The notes under the pieces were generated by a model that saw only the letters and a list, made by a program, of their open reading frames with translations, made no database searches and was not told the origin of the DNA. Of a DNA stretch of 64,000 nucleotides, positions 1-15,400 are shown in pieces. The stretch comes from Lagopus muta (taxonomy: Eukaryota; Chordata; Aves; Galliformes; Phasianidae), in contig NC_064444.1 in NCBI RefSeq assembly GCF_023343835.1, positions 8,361,219-8,425,218 on the forward strand, in the 5' to 3' direction. A program made the translations under genes and the position numbers. Position 1 is the first letter of the stretch, and each line of letters begins with the position of its first letter.

Positions 1-2506
1 GCTCTCAGAAAAAAGGCAAAGTTCACGTTCCAGCCTTACTCTTTGTCTTCCCGTTATTCTCCCACCCAATTTCATTCAGCGGCACAAAGAGCAGTACTCA
101 CTGTAATTTCTACTTTCTGTACAGATAACTTTTTAAAAACCTCTTTGAAAATAAAAAACAGGTTAGTTTTAAGAACAGGAAGAAATTGCCACATTCTACC
201 TTTCTCATTGCTTTGAAACCAACCAGTGCAGCATACACAGACATTTCTGAGGGCATTTGTAAATGTCAGCCCTTCAGATAAGTCTTGTTATAAGTTAGGG
301 GAAGACCCAGGACTTGTGACTTCTCAGCAGACAGGAAGGTGCAGTACCTGCTCTAGCAGCTGTCAGCACTTACCTTATGCTGAAGCTAGCTCCATTTTAT
401 GTTTAAAATATGCACCCAAGCATATTGCAGTTTATATAGAAAGGTGAATAAATACATAAATACACTTCCCTAAGGGCCAAACTTTTGTCACGCCCTTTCT
501 CCAATCTCATACGTATTTAAGCACCGTGTGGAACCTATAAAACAAGCTGCATACAGAAGGCAGCAGTGTTATGTGACTCCAAGAAATACACTCCTGCCTT
601 TCGCCTGGGGAGAAGTTGCTTTTTGCAGCCATTCAGTGGGCAGGTCTTCTCTCTTGTTTGTACGGATTCAACTCAAATATGGAAGAGGGCAGAATATCTG
701 ATATGGACCCGGCGGCCCCTAACCACTGCACAGAACACACGTGGGAAGGGCTTGGCTGTATAACAAGTCCTGTACTGATTTACCAGTCATCTAACTAAAC
801 AAGCCTTCTACAGCAAGCAACTGGGTTTTAAAGGGGATTTTACCCCCTAAGTTTTACAGTAGTAATGTCTGAGTAATTTAGTTTCTGTAGTTCTTCTACT
901 GCCCTTGAATTTTCATGGCTCCTTTAGCAGTAAAGACAACAAGTGAGTGCATCCATCCCATGAATCAATCTCTGTTTTGCCATTATTGACATTCCTGCAG
1001 CTGTCTCGGCAGAAGCCCTATTCAGACAAAATCTGAGCGAAACAGCTTCTTAATGGTACGAGAAAAGGCCTGTATTTATGCAGGCAGATGCTGCTATAGC
1101 TTTTACAGATACAAATGATAATGTAAGTCATACTGTAGACACTGTAAGTTGTGGGACATCAACACCATTATTCGTATGGAACTTCATAACAACACTACAA
1201 AGCCATTTTAATTATTTCAGAAAATTCAAGTCATCTTCAAAGGAAGACATTATATACAATAAGATACATTACATATGATAATACATCTTAAAACAAGCCA
1301 GTGTTTGTTAACTGATTTCTCTGTGTCCTACATAACCAGCCAGTTCAGCATTTCTGTTGTCGTTACTTTATACGTAATGTATGTCAATCATTCCCCCCTA
1401 TGTTTTTGTCTAGTATATCATTACTATTGAAGACTGGAGGTGAGGATGGAATAAGAAATAGGATCATGTCTATGAATAAGAAGCGGTACGTAGCCAACAG
1501 TTCCATAAATTATTGTCTGCCCCATAGGTATCTCTTTAGGTCACAGTACAGTTCAGACATAACCTCCTAAAGAGAAGATGCGAGACATCCAGATCCCAAT
1601 TCAAGTAGACACACATCAGTGTGGGGCAGAACAAAGAATTATTTTCCAGCTACAATTATTCAAAAACCATCCATGTCAAAAGAAAAAGAAAAACTATTAC
1701 ACTGCTACTTTTTTCCCCAAAACTCTAATTAATACATTTATGTGCTGAAATACCAGAAATTCTCATAATACAAGAATTGCCCCATTCAAGTTACTGCCAT
1801 CCTAGGCTGGACTTGAGCTTATGAAAGTAACTTCACCGTAATGGATAAAAGAGATTCTCATTATACTTCTTTCCAAACCCTAACATGGAGTTTCTGAAAA
1901 AACATAATAGCTTCAGGTCCTGCTTTTACAATTATATTAGTTCAAAGTTATTTGTATATGAGAAAATAGGGGAAGAAAAATATTGGCCATCACAGAGTGG
2001 GCTCCAGAGTGATTTGTTTCACTGCAATGGTATTTATCATGTTGATAAAATAGACCATGGATCTGAAAATTGGAAGATTTTTCCTGTTAATTTGAAAGAG
2101 CACCTATACACGCTGCTGTGACATCAACATAATACCCTAAAGCCACAGCATCTGAGAAGATTTATTTTCTCAGCCCTTATGCAGCCCCATTCTCTTTTCT
2201 TCTGACATACCCAATTTGCAGGCTGCTGGTGATCCAATCTTATTCATTCTGGCTCTATAATAAGGATGTCAATGCAAGAAGAGAAAAGTCATTATCTGAT
2301 AGCCAGTAGACATGATAAAAAGGCAGAGTTAGATATCTCAGAGGAAAGGCCACCCTTTCTGCTTTGGATGAGCTCCTCAAGGTCACGGGCAGCTTTTGTA
2401 CCTGTAAATATGCTCCTAATTCGCTTTAAGCTGAGTGCATCAGATAACTCTGAAATGTTTCTACCACACAGTCTGACATTCTAAATGAGGTTTTGATGTT
2501 TTTCCC

Positions 2507-2555
2507 TTTTTTTTTTTTTTTAAATGGAAAAAATTAAAAAAAAAAAAAAAAAAAA
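2507..2555. repeat. T15 tract followed by A20 tract
   Basis: A run of 15 T (2507-2521) is followed, after a short A-rich spacer, by a run of 20 A (2536-2555). The two could pair as a hairpin. This is simple-sequence DNA with no sign of a flanking retroposon body. Confidence 0.85.
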
Positions 2556-5500
2556 GAGTGCAAAGCTTTAATTCCTATTAGAACACATGTTCACGTTCAG
2601 AAAGATCAAAGAGACTATGTTAGCTGCAGAGAAACAACCTAAATTTATGGGTTCTGCCTGGTTAATAGAATAAACATGGGCTTGGGTTACACTCTCAAAG
2701 TAGCAATAACCAGGTGAGACAAAGTAACCCTTTGTATACAATGACATTTACTGCAAATTTTAAAATAATAAGCAACTGACAGCACGAATGTATTTATTCT
2801 GACTCTGAAAAATAACCATTTCATTCTGGAAGATAAGCTGCTGTCAAGCTCTGATTAATGGACTCTCAAGCAATAAAAGAATGAAATAGCATGAGCTACA
2901 ATATACATGAGCTAAAAATTACACCAGGAGTCTTTAATCAATAAGCATGTACACCATATGATGCCACGTAAGGTAAAAGTTTGAGGCAGTCCCTAGGAGG
3001 TTATTACTGAATGTCAATTGTATCTTAAGAGGCAGTTTACTCTTGAGTGTGAGAGCAGAAAAACATACAGACCAGAGCACGTGAGTCACCTCTGGGCTGC
3101 ACACAGCAGCAGCAAGCAGCAGGAGAGAGAACTAAATATGCTCTTGGGCCTCCTGAACTGAGAATTCTTTTTTTCCCCAGTACTACTTATACGACTCTCA
3201 TAAATCTGATTTATAGAGAGAACAGTTTCCAGATTATTCTGGTCTTCCATTCCCTTGCTCAACTCTGCTACAAGATAATAAGAGAAATGCAGAAGGACCA
3301 ACAACGGCCTTAACTGTTCTTCACATCATCATCAGTTCCTATTAAATACCATTTAAACATTGAACACAATAAGGAAGCAGTTGTTACCTGCACCTTCTCT
3401 ATAGCATAGGAAGAATGCGATGGATGGCATTAAGGCAGAGACAGCTAATGCATGCTGTAATGGATGCTGTAATGACACAAGCCATTGCCACAGCCAGAGC
3501 TACAAAACCCTTCCTTATAGTCACTCATCAATTCGCCACCTTCCAGTTTTTAATGACAGCTGCAAGCTTCCTGTACTTTCTTGTTTTTGACTTTCCAGGC
3601 CTTGGTTATTCCTGAGTAAGTTTGCCATCACAGCTTCTTGCAATCTGCTTTAGGTCCTACAGCAGTGAAAGCACAGTGTTTTCCTCTTCTTATTAATGAT
3701 GAGGGGGCAATGCAGGGAGAGGAACTAGGCTTCAGTTTTATCATTAAGTGAGACACTCAGACAAGGAATCGGAAGAAAGCACAGATCTGTCAGACATATT
3801 TCATGGAGTATGTGCCAGAGATGTGTCATGCCTGACAAAAGTAAACGCTTATGAGAACAACTCAGTTCTATGGAATAACTGAAATTTTTGAGATCCTTCA
3901 CTACAGTCAGAGATTGGAGAGGTTAAACAAAAATAAAAAACTGGTTAAGCTTCCATTCCATTTAAAAATAGCAGGTTGCTTGCACAAAAATAAAAGAGTA
4001 GAACTGAGTATAAATATAAAACAAATGCAGATTGGATTTTGACCTGGAGCTGCTCCTGATTTATACGTGGGATAACCACAGTAAACCCCATAAGCAGATG
4101 GTATCCTGGTGTTTACCGAGCATAGGCAAGAGTTTCCAACCTTCCTTATAATCCACAAGGAAGAGCTTTGAATCCAGTAGTTTTGCGGGGAGGAATTCAA
4201 TTCTCATGGGGTATTTGCATTCAATGACTTGAATGATCTCTCTCTCCTCCCCATGCTACAGTGATGCTCTGTACAAAATCAGTGTCTGAAATGCAGAACC
4301 TTTTTTGGTTGTTTCTGTAACACGCCTACTTCACTCACTTTGTGAGCTCCTCTCTAGGAGCTGTAGAAATAAGCAGTGTGAAAGCAGCTGCAGCCAGAGG
4401 CCTATTTCACAGTATAGCAGCAGTGCATAATCCAGCTGGCCACTCTTGGTCAGACTCATAATCAGCTTTGAACAGGAACTGCTCAAGAATGAAGAATCAA
4501 CAAAATCTTTACCACTTCCGCTAATTTAGTTCATCTGTGGGCCTCACTGGGATCTCTCAACTCCTTCTTGCCATCTGTCAATCTCCTCCCTTGATAAAGA
4601 TGCTACATATTCCAGCACTGTCCCAAACAGGGAAAAAAATGAGGCAATCAGAAACATGCTTTAAATTGCTTCAGTGTTTGAGATACTTTACTTTGATCAT
4701 TTAAAAATCAAAGCATGATATGCATTATCCTATACTCAGCTTCCTCCCACTTGCTTCCAATCCCATATGCTTCTGTTAATTTGATTTGTTAAAGATAATA
4801 GGAGAAGCTAGGCCAACCACAAATAATTGTACTAAGCCAGGGTGTTCAATTAATGCAACTGCTGTCAGTGTGCTTCAGCTCTAGCTCAGTAAACATCAGC
4901 CTAGGAAACAAAACCACAACTGTATCTGGAATGACCCACGTTCAGTGACACATCTGCATACTGAAACATTGCTTTCTGACATAATCTAACTCAACCGCAT
5001 CTACAACATCACTTACCACCAAGTTAGACAGGACACAGGAGCTTCCCTGCAAAGAGAAGTTAATGAGGAGGAGAAATAGCCCTAGGGACAGCCCAGAAGT
5101 CCAGCTGTACTACATCTCTTTCAGCAATGTGGAGTTACTCTACAAGTTGGTCAGTTGAGATGGAAGGATGGCTGGGTATAATAAAATAATGTCATATTCA
5201 AGGGATGTTGCAGATGAATCATTTATTGCCTAACAGCAAACGAATAGTGTGGGCAATTTTCTACTAGTACGTTAGTTCTAAATTACGTGCTTGCTCAGCC
5301 GTATGGGCTCCCTGTACTCACAGGGCAGCCATATGGGCGCTGTATTCCCAGCTGCACTTGCCAGAATGTTCCGTTTGTGTTGTGTCAGGTTACACAGCTC
5401 CCATCACTGAATAAAAGCAACGCCTCGTGCAAATGGTGGCATCCGTATTTGGAGGAGCAGAGCTCACGTATTTATGTTTGCACTGCTCACAATTTGAAAT

Positions 5501-6559
5501 TTCATTGAAAAAATAAACCCCACCTCAAAGAAAAGGTTAGCACTGCTACTGCTGATATTTTTATGGACTTTACATAAGTGCACAGATATTTCTGTTCTGA
5601 ATGAAAAAATTAAACATTTTATGTGCAGAAATATACAGTTTATCAAAAGAATACATGTTTGGATAAGAAAAATTTATTCAACGTTCTTTGCCAGAAGTAA
5701 AATCTTTTGCCTCCCCCAAAAATTCAAAACCAGAAATGCTTATGTGAATGCAGGGTCTGTAGTCATTAGTCACCTCAGCAGTTCCCCCTGCAGTAAGTCA
5801 CTGCAGCTACTCACAAAGCCTGCAGGACTAGACTCACCATGTCAAATTGAAAATAATACCACCAGAGAAGTTTATCAACCATATATTGTTTTAGGAGCTG
5901 GGCTAAGGGGAGTGATTCATTCCTCTAATAAGAGCAGTATTGCAATATGTCCTGTCTCTGCCAGAGACTTGGTTCTATTAGATTAAGAACACAAAAAGAG
6001 AAGGATTCATGAGAGCGAGAAACCGCAGATAAAACAGACATGACTTGGAATTACTAAGGGAGCTCTGAGAACGTTCTAGATAGATGGGCTGTCTTGAAAT
6101 AAAAAGATCACTCCTCAAGTACAAAGGGAGAGTATAAGTGAGTACTTTCTATCTGACATCACCAATAGCCCATTAAATTCCTATTAAGCAAAACAGGACC
6201 AAATATTAGTGCTCACACTGAGTGGTACGACAGGAAGAGTCAATGTGCTCAGACACAAGCTGGCTTCTATAGCTATACTTTTTAAAATCTACCAAAAAAC
6301 TCTGCTCAATTGTCTTATTTTCTTTCCCTTCCCGTTAGCCAAGTTGTTAACCTGCTGTCCCAGCTTCATAAGATCTAACAGCACACACACACAGCCTCTC
6401 TTCTTTTCCTCTGAATTTGCTGGGAAGTTTGTCACCAACTCCAGTTCCAGGATTATTTGATATCAAACTGAAAACCACAACCGAGCAGCAGATGGAAGAA
6501 CTCACGTCCCAGGTTCACCTTTTCATCAGGATGGCAACAAAGTGGATTCTTCCCTTAAT

Positions 6560-6645
6560 TCTGTAGCGGGAGGTTGGAATCAGATGATCCTAAAGGACCC
6601 TTTCAACCAAAACCATTCTGCGATTTTCTGTGATTCTTTTATCAT
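6560..6645 (+). mobile_element. CR1 LINE, short 3' end fragment
   Basis: The stretch reads like the diverged 3' end of avian CR1 LINEs on the plus strand: a 'ggttggaatcagatgatcct' type segment, then 'ggaccctttcaacc' and a diverged terminal 'tgattct' motif. Only the last 80 or so bases are recognisable, so this is a strongly 5'-truncated, old copy, which is usual for CR1. No open reading frame remains. Confidence 0.7.
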
Positions 6646-9413
6646 TCCAAATAAGCTAGAAGTACCAGTACATTATCTGCCAGTACTTTCTGTTCATTTC
6701 CAAAGGTGCCTGTTTCCTGCAATTGTGATTTAAACTAAACTGCAATATTGGCATCTTTCAAAGACAGAATTTGCAAAAAATCTGATCAAACAAGGCTGCT
6801 AAAAGCCAGCAGGATTACACACACTGCTTGAGCACATTACCAACACAGATAGTAAAAAAGCTGTACAAATGAGAAACATGACTGGAATTTTGTAAACACT
6901 GAGAAAGTTTAGTTGTGGCACAACGGTCATAGGATCTGCTCCTCAGCCGCATCCCATTCCCCCACATTTAACACTACAGGATCACTTTTCAGCAAATCCA
7001 GTCTTTCCTTTTGGCACATAATGTTTTGTAAAAGCTCAGCACATTTCTTGGCTGTCTTAATTGCTCATAACGATTCTCAGCCAACAGTCAAGTGCTTCTG
7101 AAAAACTATTAAAAAAAAGAAAGGAAAAAAAAAACAAAGCTACTACATGCTAATTCTCCAGTCTGGCTTAACATTTCTAGTCAGTTTTCCCAATGTTGGG
7201 TGTTAGCCAATGAGAATATACACTGGCTTGAAGCCATCATCTTAAGTATATTGCGACTGCAAGACACCACGTAGCACATCCCAAAGGGAAAGAGCTGGGA
7301 AAACATGGATGTCTTCTGAAATCTATGTAGAATGTACTTGCACTTCTAAAAGCATGCATTTATTTCACAGAACATTCAATAGAGCAAAAATTCATTAGTT
7401 TTAGTTTCTGTAGGAAACAAATTATTTCTCTGTTCAACAGGCAGATAGGCAGATATAAAAACATAAACATGCCAGATTTCAAAGCTACTCTTGGTATATA
7501 TAGCTTGCATCTCCAATAATTTCTTGCATCCATAAAATTCTGTTTTACTCATACACAGCTAATGGGAGGAGGAAACTTTCCAAAGAAAGTCAAAGACACA
7601 AAGAAGAATGAGTACACTGCCACAGTGGTTTACTTCTCAGATGACCTCTGGCCAACAAGATTTCTGAAACTTCTGCAAAGACCAAAGGCACTCTGAACAC
7701 CCATGTTGCTTCTTATGTTGTTCACAGGCTTACATACTCATAGCGTTTGTGCGTGTTTGGTTTTTTTTAAGTTACAGTATATGTTTGCCTAAATTTTACC
7801 TGATCTGAAACTTCTTTCATCCATTTAATTGGATGAGTCTTCTGCATCATCTCTCTCTCCATACTGTGTGTCCCATGTCAGGGAATGAATAAAATGGGAG
7901 CCATAGAAATAGCTTTTTTCTGTTTGTAAACTGGAATGTCAAGTGACTACATACTCACTTGTTCACATCATTTACTAAGGTACACATTTCTTTCAGGCTT
8001 TCATTATTTTATATGTTACCATTAATTGTCACAGTTAGCAGACTGATTTCATTGATCACCTGAATATTTAACACTGTGTCATGATCACCACCTGGCCACT
8101 TCCAAATATTGGTCACCTCCTAACTTCAGGAGGGTCAGAGTCAATGGTCAGGACTGAAAAACCCTCTAGTCAGGTGCTCCAGATGGATGATTCTCTTCAG
8201 ATTCGTTGTGAAGATCACTATATTTCTTACCTTCATTTTGCAGTCTCACTAAAATCTATCTTTAGGAGACACAAGAACAGCTTAGATGGAAAAAAAGTAA
8301 ATATAGTCTTGTAAAGATACTGAAACAATCAACAGAGACAGATGGCTTCCAACATTTGGGCTGAACGCTTGCATCCCTACACAGCACTGCTGTAATACTG
8401 GTTGGGACCAGAAATCTTGCAAGTTTTGAGGGTTTTTTTTTGTTTTGTTTTGGTGGGTTTTTTTTAACTGTAAGGTAGAAACAAACAATATCATTGTCAC
8501 ATACATTCTCCAAGTGGGACAGACTGTTAATCCTTTGCATAATTTCTTCTCTTCCCCAGTACAAGCTTTGTTTCCAAAGCTCTGCTGCCTTAGGCAAACA
8601 GACTGATTTCCAGCTGTGAAAACTCATTTTTATCTCTTTAAAGAACACATGTTAGTGTAAATTTATCAAATACGTAGGCTAAACACAGTTACTCTTTACT
8701 TAGATAGTGTTAAAACATACACAATCTAGAAGAGATAGATAAACAACATACTTATGTCTCTTTCTGCCTCAGTATCTTCACCCCCTTTTTCACACAGAAA
8801 TGCCCAAAGAGAAGACTTGGAGTTAACAGAATCCAGCAAGACTCCTTTTTCTCTGACCCATAACTCTGTTCACTCCTCTGTCCCACATCAGTGCCTTGGG
8901 ATGCAGACTCATTCTGCAAGCTAAAGGATGCCCTGTTCTGCAAAAGTATGCTCCCCTGCTTCACTCCTACCCAGAACTTCCTCTGAAAAACCCTGGAGCC
9001 TTTTCATACCTGCTAACAATGCCCGAATCCTTTGTTCTGCTTGAGAGTGACATTTTTGAGTTTCAGCATTCTTCCCTGTGTGGTTCAGCACAGTTCTTTC
9101 AGCTTCAATCACTTCATGATATAAAGGGTCTTTCCAGAAATAAGTGACCATTGTGCAAGGTACATCATAGATTCCAGCAGGATATTTCCCAAGCAGGGAA
9201 ATGATTGCTCAGTGAATCCCCCAGAGTCAGTTAATTAACAGCTCCAGAAATTGGTCTGTTAAATGGTCTGTCCCTTAAAGCATGATTTTATACAATGGAT
9301 CGGTCGCAGGCTGTCTCAGCACTTGGAAAAATCTTCAGCTTTAGCATCTATCTGACCACACTTTGTGCATCCCTGTTCCTCACTGGCACATTCTCCCTGT
9401 CTCTGCCGTGCAG

Positions 9414-12400
9414 AAATTCACCTGAACCAAAGCAGCCCGACCAGCGAGCTCCCCAGCTACAGTGAGAATGGCAGTGATGCCAGTTTACTTGTTTCTCCCC
9501 TTCTGGTGGCTGGAGTAGTGATCGGACTTGTGCTGTTTCTGTCCTGTGTCACCATCATTGTTGGCAGCCTGCGGAAGGACGGACGGCTGAGACACCCACA
9601 CCAGAGGAGAGACACTGCCTACGGTAAGAAGCTAGGTAAAGTGAAACAGTTCTTGGCACTATTAATATCTGCTGCTAAGGGCAACAAAGAGTTTGGATGC
9701 TGTGCAAAGGATATAAAAACGAGTAAAAAATTATGAGGCGTTGATAAGAGGCAGCTTTGCGGTTCAGTAGCATCTTCACGAAGCTGGGGGCTGACACAAA
9801 CAAGGCCTACAGCATCTCTTCAATGGCACGTTTTCCCTGACAAATGCACGAGTCACCAGACTACTGATAATTTATTTTCATATCCCCTTGCAGCCCTTGT
9901 GTACAGTACATGTTGTGATTTCTTCTTGTTGGACAGCCAGGACTCTTTGACTTCTCCACTGTGCCCTAAGCTACAACACTGACTTGGCAATTAACTCTTT
10001 TCTTAGCACAGAAGTTAAAACTGGATATAAAGAAAATAGGTCATCAAAATGCCATTACACAGACAACATCATTAAAGACACTGGTTTACTATCCTTTTTT
10101 TTTTGCCCCCTGTTCTTTAAAAGGACTTGGAAGTACGAAGGTGTAGTTTTAAAATCACATTTTTGGCCAATTTGGCACTTGCTGATCAAAGGTCAAAAGC
10201 CACTTGGTCAAGAAAATTACGGAGTTTGATTCTTCATATATTTAAGAGAAAAACAATTACAAAAAGTTATTTTTTAAGTATCCAGCTAGTAAAAAAATCA
10301 AACAGTAAATAGATTCTGAAGTGCTATATAAACTTCACTTCCTTTGAAGTCCCTGAAGTCAGGCCAAGGCATAAAGGACAATTTTCAAACTGTTTCTTAC
10401 AGATAACAATACTAAAAAAATGGGGGAAAGAAGCATCAAGCATGGTGACATTTTCAGAGAAATTCGAAAGAACCATCTTAAACTGAATTGTGTCAGTCTG
10501 CCTAAAGTGAAAATTAGACATTAGCAGAAGCCTTCTTGCTATCTCAGCATGTGTCCCCCAGACAGAAAAAGATCGGCAGGAGTCACAGCGAAACTGGCTG
10601 CCTTCAGTGCTGAGCAGAAGGAAAGCACAGCACCTGATAGACTCCATTAGTGCTGGTAGAATTCCTCACAGATTGCAGAGATTGGCAGAGGTGAGCGTTA
10701 CCAGCAGGATGGACACACAGCTTGAGAGCTGCACAAGTGAGTCCTGCCCTTTACTCTCTGTTCAGGGAAACGCGGCTTTGATGTCACCTTAAAAGCTGGC
10801 CCCTGCCTCCAGGAACCATTTTAAAGCACTGAGTGAAAAGGAAGGACCACTTCATATGGAAGAATAGGAAAGTCCAGGGAGTTGTTGCATTTCCACAATT
10901 CAGGACATTCTTAAGGAACTTTCAGCCAGAATGTTGAGAGCTAGCTATCACCAAAGATACAAAATAGCATCAACTCCTTGGGTATTTCTAGAGCTGTGAA
11001 AGTTGTGCGAAAGCATTAGGGAACTCCTGGAACAGCTAGCAGGATATTTTTTTCTAGTATTTTCCCATTTTTCTTCTTTTTCTGTGAGCTTTTCTAAGCA
11101 GCACAGCTTATTCTGAACACACACACACACACACACACACACTTACAATCACACCAAAGCCTGCTTTTGAAAACCTTTGCAGAACTGGCAAGGTTTTGAT
11201 GCACGCATTTCCTGGGCACATCAGCAGTCCTGCTTGTGCTTTGAAGTTGTATGCAGCACGACTTACACATTTTCAGCCTTTGAGGCAGAAGAGCTTTAGC
11301 CACTTGCACTTTGTACAACAGCACTAAATATATAGTCCTTGTGCAAGCACCGCAGCTCATTCACACTGACACGGGCTGGCTCGTAAAACAACAGAAATGC
11401 CCTGTCAGATCTGATTGCTCTAAGTAACAGCCATTCTGCCTCAGATAGGTTTTGTTTTCTGATGTATGGCAGCATTATAAACAGTAATATTGTCTCAGTG
11501 AGAAAGAAGAGCAAACAGTAACTGCTTGTTTTCCAGCTCCAGACAGCTTCTCTTACGGCGGCTCTTTTGGAGAGCTGAGATCCACCTGCCTGGAGGAATT
11601 TCACCCAGCTTTTGATTTTGGTTCCTATCTGGATACACTTTCTCAGGTCAACATCATGTATCCCGATTCACCTCCACGGTAAGCACTTCTTGAAGATTCT
11701 AAATGTCCTGCACATGCAAAGCCTACTAAAGAGGAAAATTAAATTGCTAGACCAACATCCACTCCAAAAACACAGGTCAAAAGACTCTGCCTACAAACAC
11801 TTTGTTTAGTTTAAGCTCTAGTTTTCCAATGTAGAATGTCTTTACTAAGTAAAAGCACCTGTACAGGCATTTATCATCTACTGATAATCATATTCGTATC
11901 AATAACTTTGATGGCATATGAATGAAATGCACTAGTCATCTATGAAAATCTTTTTTTGGAAGAAATTATTAAGTTTCACTTTTGGAGGGAATTTTTTTTT
12001 CCAAGAAGAAATCCCTACCTTTGGTTTTCTACTGTACTGTTACTGGCTGAGGAAATGAGCTGTGCCTCAGTGGGTGCCCATCAGAGTCCTGCCCAACAGT
12101 GTTTTATTGTCATTAGATTAAAAGAGACTTCAGATTTATAATGCCTCGGAACCATAACAGACTTGAACAAATTAAACCATTTAGCCAAGTTTCCAATTAA
12201 AGCACATTTGTTACTGTAGTTGCAAGGAATTTTCCTCTCGCCAGCTTTATTTCACTATTTGCAAGGATTCTAAAGCCCTTCAATTTTTCTTCTCTTTCAA
12301 ATACCACAAGCAACTCCCCACTCTTTAATGCTTGCAGAAGTTATTATGAAATAAGCAAACAATATAAAACTGACTTTATGGTTTTTACCACTGTTGTTCA

Positions 12401-15400
12401 CGCATGTTAAAGGTATGACAGCATAAAACAGTCAGTCAGCTCACAGCAGATCCCACCCAGTGTGTTTGGAAAACATCTGGGTACGTCATTAGTAAGTCAG
12501 AAATCAAAAAAGTCATTATGGACATGTATTCATTACAATACCAAAAATAAAATGTTCCAATATACCCAGAATTCAGATGTTAACATATGTTGAGGCATCA
12601 CAGATTACATTTACACAAATTAGTATGTAATACAATCTCCATCACCCCTCTTACCTGCCTGTCACTTAAAACTGCAAAGCTAACAGATGTTATTTGACAA
12701 TCTAAGTAGCCTGATATGCCACACAAAAATAACAGCTTTTAGTAAACTATTTTTGCAGGTATTTAAATTCCCATGTTACACTTGCTACTGACCTTACAAC
12801 TGTTCTGAACAAGCAGCAAAAAAGGAAGTGTAAGAAACCACTCTAAATCTTCCCATATTTTCAAGCAAGCCTCACTTTTCTATTGTCTTGCTATCATTAT
12901 TCTATCAGAAAGCACAACTGAAGAAAACATACTGTTCTGGCACACCTAGTAACCACGCTTTACCTCTCAGTCTGGGATTGTTTATTCTGTATGAGTATCT
13001 GCAAAGAAGGACAGCTGCCAGTATGGCTATTTAGACTGAACCTGCACTGTGCAGCTGTAATGGCAGGACTTTGTAGTGTCTAGTTACCTGCAGTAACAGC
13101 ACTGCCACAACTGACTCGTTTCAAAGAGAGGTACTTCAGAAATGACACAGCAGTTTCTACCATAGCTGTATGACAGACTTCATTAGAGGATACAAGAACT
13201 GCCCAGGAGTGACAAATTTGCTCTTCAGACCATTTGTATACTCTCTGTGTGCCTCATGCACCAGGAGTTGATGCATGAAGGAATTCAGTTACTTCCTCCG
13301 AAGAACAGGAGAAAGAGCATTAAACAGAGCAGGCTCCAAGCTTTCTACAGAAAAGTGCCTTACAAGCAGCAAAGAATGGGTGATCAACATTTGTTTTCTT
13401 CTTTTAAACAGACTATGTTTTAAGTTAAGCCATGCCCTTTTCTGACTGCCTGTATACATAAGCAGTAGGGAGAACAGTGGAGAAACCTCTTCCTGTTCTT
13501 GCTTTAAGATGGTACAAAAAGCAGTTATGTACTTTCCTAAGTGTTTCTGGATTTCCCAGACCGGTAAAAGCACACAGCAAGGCATCAGGTGAGGAGTACA
13601 TCAGACAGGCCTTAATAAGAGCTCTTGTGAAGCAGCTCCGCAGTGTGAACACACAATCCCTGTTTTTTCTATTCTGGGCATGTTCTACAAGCAACCTTTT
13701 ATGTATTATAAAGTCACACTAGATAATAAATGGGCTTTTAGAAATGGTGTAAATATTTTAGCAGAAGCCTCACACTGTGAAAAGTTGTTCCGAGTCTGGC
13801 ATCTAAACTTGTAGAACTTCATATAAACCCACTCACAAACTACACTGGGATTTGGACCCGCACCCACAAGCCTTTACTAATAAAAGTAAATGAGCTGACA
13901 CCTAGGCAACAACTTGAGCAGGCACTTGGCCAGATTTCTGAGGATAAGCATTCAGTACATACCTCCTTAGCACACAGGTCTCAAAAAACTATACTAGAAG
14001 TTACTTCCATTTCCAATCTGAAAGCTGCCCAAAACTGGATTTTCTGTCTTTGTGGAGTTTTCTGTTTGGAAACATATACGTGGATGCATGTACAGGATGG
14101 CACTACATGATCTCTGCTTTCGTGTGAGTTCTCCTCTGTAACAAGGCTGGCAGAAGCTGCCCTGCCTCTTTCCTTGCCCTACAAAACTGTTCTGTGCCTG
14201 AGGGACATACAGGTGCTCAGGGTGCTGCCTCCTCAAGATTCACCTGGAAGCCAAAGGAAAACCCAGGGGCCCACACTGATTACATACACAAGCAACCATT
14301 GCTCATCCTGCTAGTCTGCAGTTCTCCATAATGTATCAAAAGTAAGGATTTTTATTATTAGTGCTTTTTCTTACTGCTATGAAAGTTACACATTTAGAAA
14401 AAATGTACTTTTGGGGTAATTAATGACTCTCTAATGAATTTCAGAATTCTGTAAGCATCTGTCAGGTTGATTTTACATGAGGATAGAAGGAAAAACAAAA
14501 TACAGTGGGTATGATCTATCTATTTCCAAGATATTAAGAGTCTCCAGCAGCTTGAGGTGGTATTTTAATAAACAAATACATTTCAGCTGTTACTTTAAGA
14601 ACTAAACAAAGTGAATAACTGAGACAAAGTAACATGAAATGATTTGGTATTGTATGAAAATAATGTTTAACAAATCACTAATCATACAGAATTTAGAATA
14701 TAGTTGGTAAATGGACCTGTATACCAAATGGAAAACATTAAAATAAAAAATAAACCTAAGAAAATACGATGCCTCTTGAGATATGCTACTGTAAGAGCAG
14801 TTCAGCCAGCAAGGGTAACCTATGTTACACATAGTTTCTTTCTTAGGCAAAAATATCGCATAAATATCCTTTGTGGTGTTTCAGCATAGCTCAAACCTAT
14901 CAGTGCATGTATTTTCCAGGAAAGGATTAGTGGTTACCATCATTAAAAGGCAGCAGGTCATCAGTAAAACTGAAACAATGCAGGAGCAGTTCTAGTGGAG
15001 TTGCAGCGTGTAACAGATGAAGTAAACAAAAAGACATCTATCTCACACAGAAGGATGTTTCATTCCCCAGATTTGCCTTTTATTCATTTGCTCCTGTCCG
15101 TGACTTAAAAAACTCTCTAAGTAGAACCTTCTTCTTTCCCCAGAGAGTAGGTCATAATTTATGAATGACAGCGAGTTAAATAAGATCCTTAGTGTTTCCT
15201 TAGCAACAAAGCTATTCTAATGCTTATTGGAAGGAGACCAAACAAATTCATGAAGTTATTTTCAGTCCCCCCAAACAATTCAACAAAGTCAGTTTGAAGA
15301 CCTGTGGTATTTGGATAACATTCTTTTCTTTGCAGGTCACATTTACATTCAGCATGATGGAGTTAATAGGCATCACAGTCCTCCTTCCCTTTCCTGACAT

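Larger units (their letters stand above)
1..9413. other. Intergenic or BEAN1 5' intron sequence, no gene recognised
   Basis: AT-rich DNA with only short open frames, none of which resembles a known protein or shows paired splice sites with coding-like codon use. It holds a T-tract followed by an A-tract near 2.5 kb and a short CR1 tail near 6.6 kb. The mammalian neighbour upstream of BEAN1 is CDH5, but no cadherin exon is visible. The first coding exon of BEAN1 must lie here or left of the window. I searched by eye for the conserved N-terminus and did not find it. Confidence 0.6.

Noticed and set aside
10607-10792. Possible extra BEAN1 exon (frame with [11 protein letters not shown] followed by gtgagc)
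   Set aside because: The flanking coding exons already join in phase without it, no good acceptor precedes it, and it does not match the BEAN1 family.
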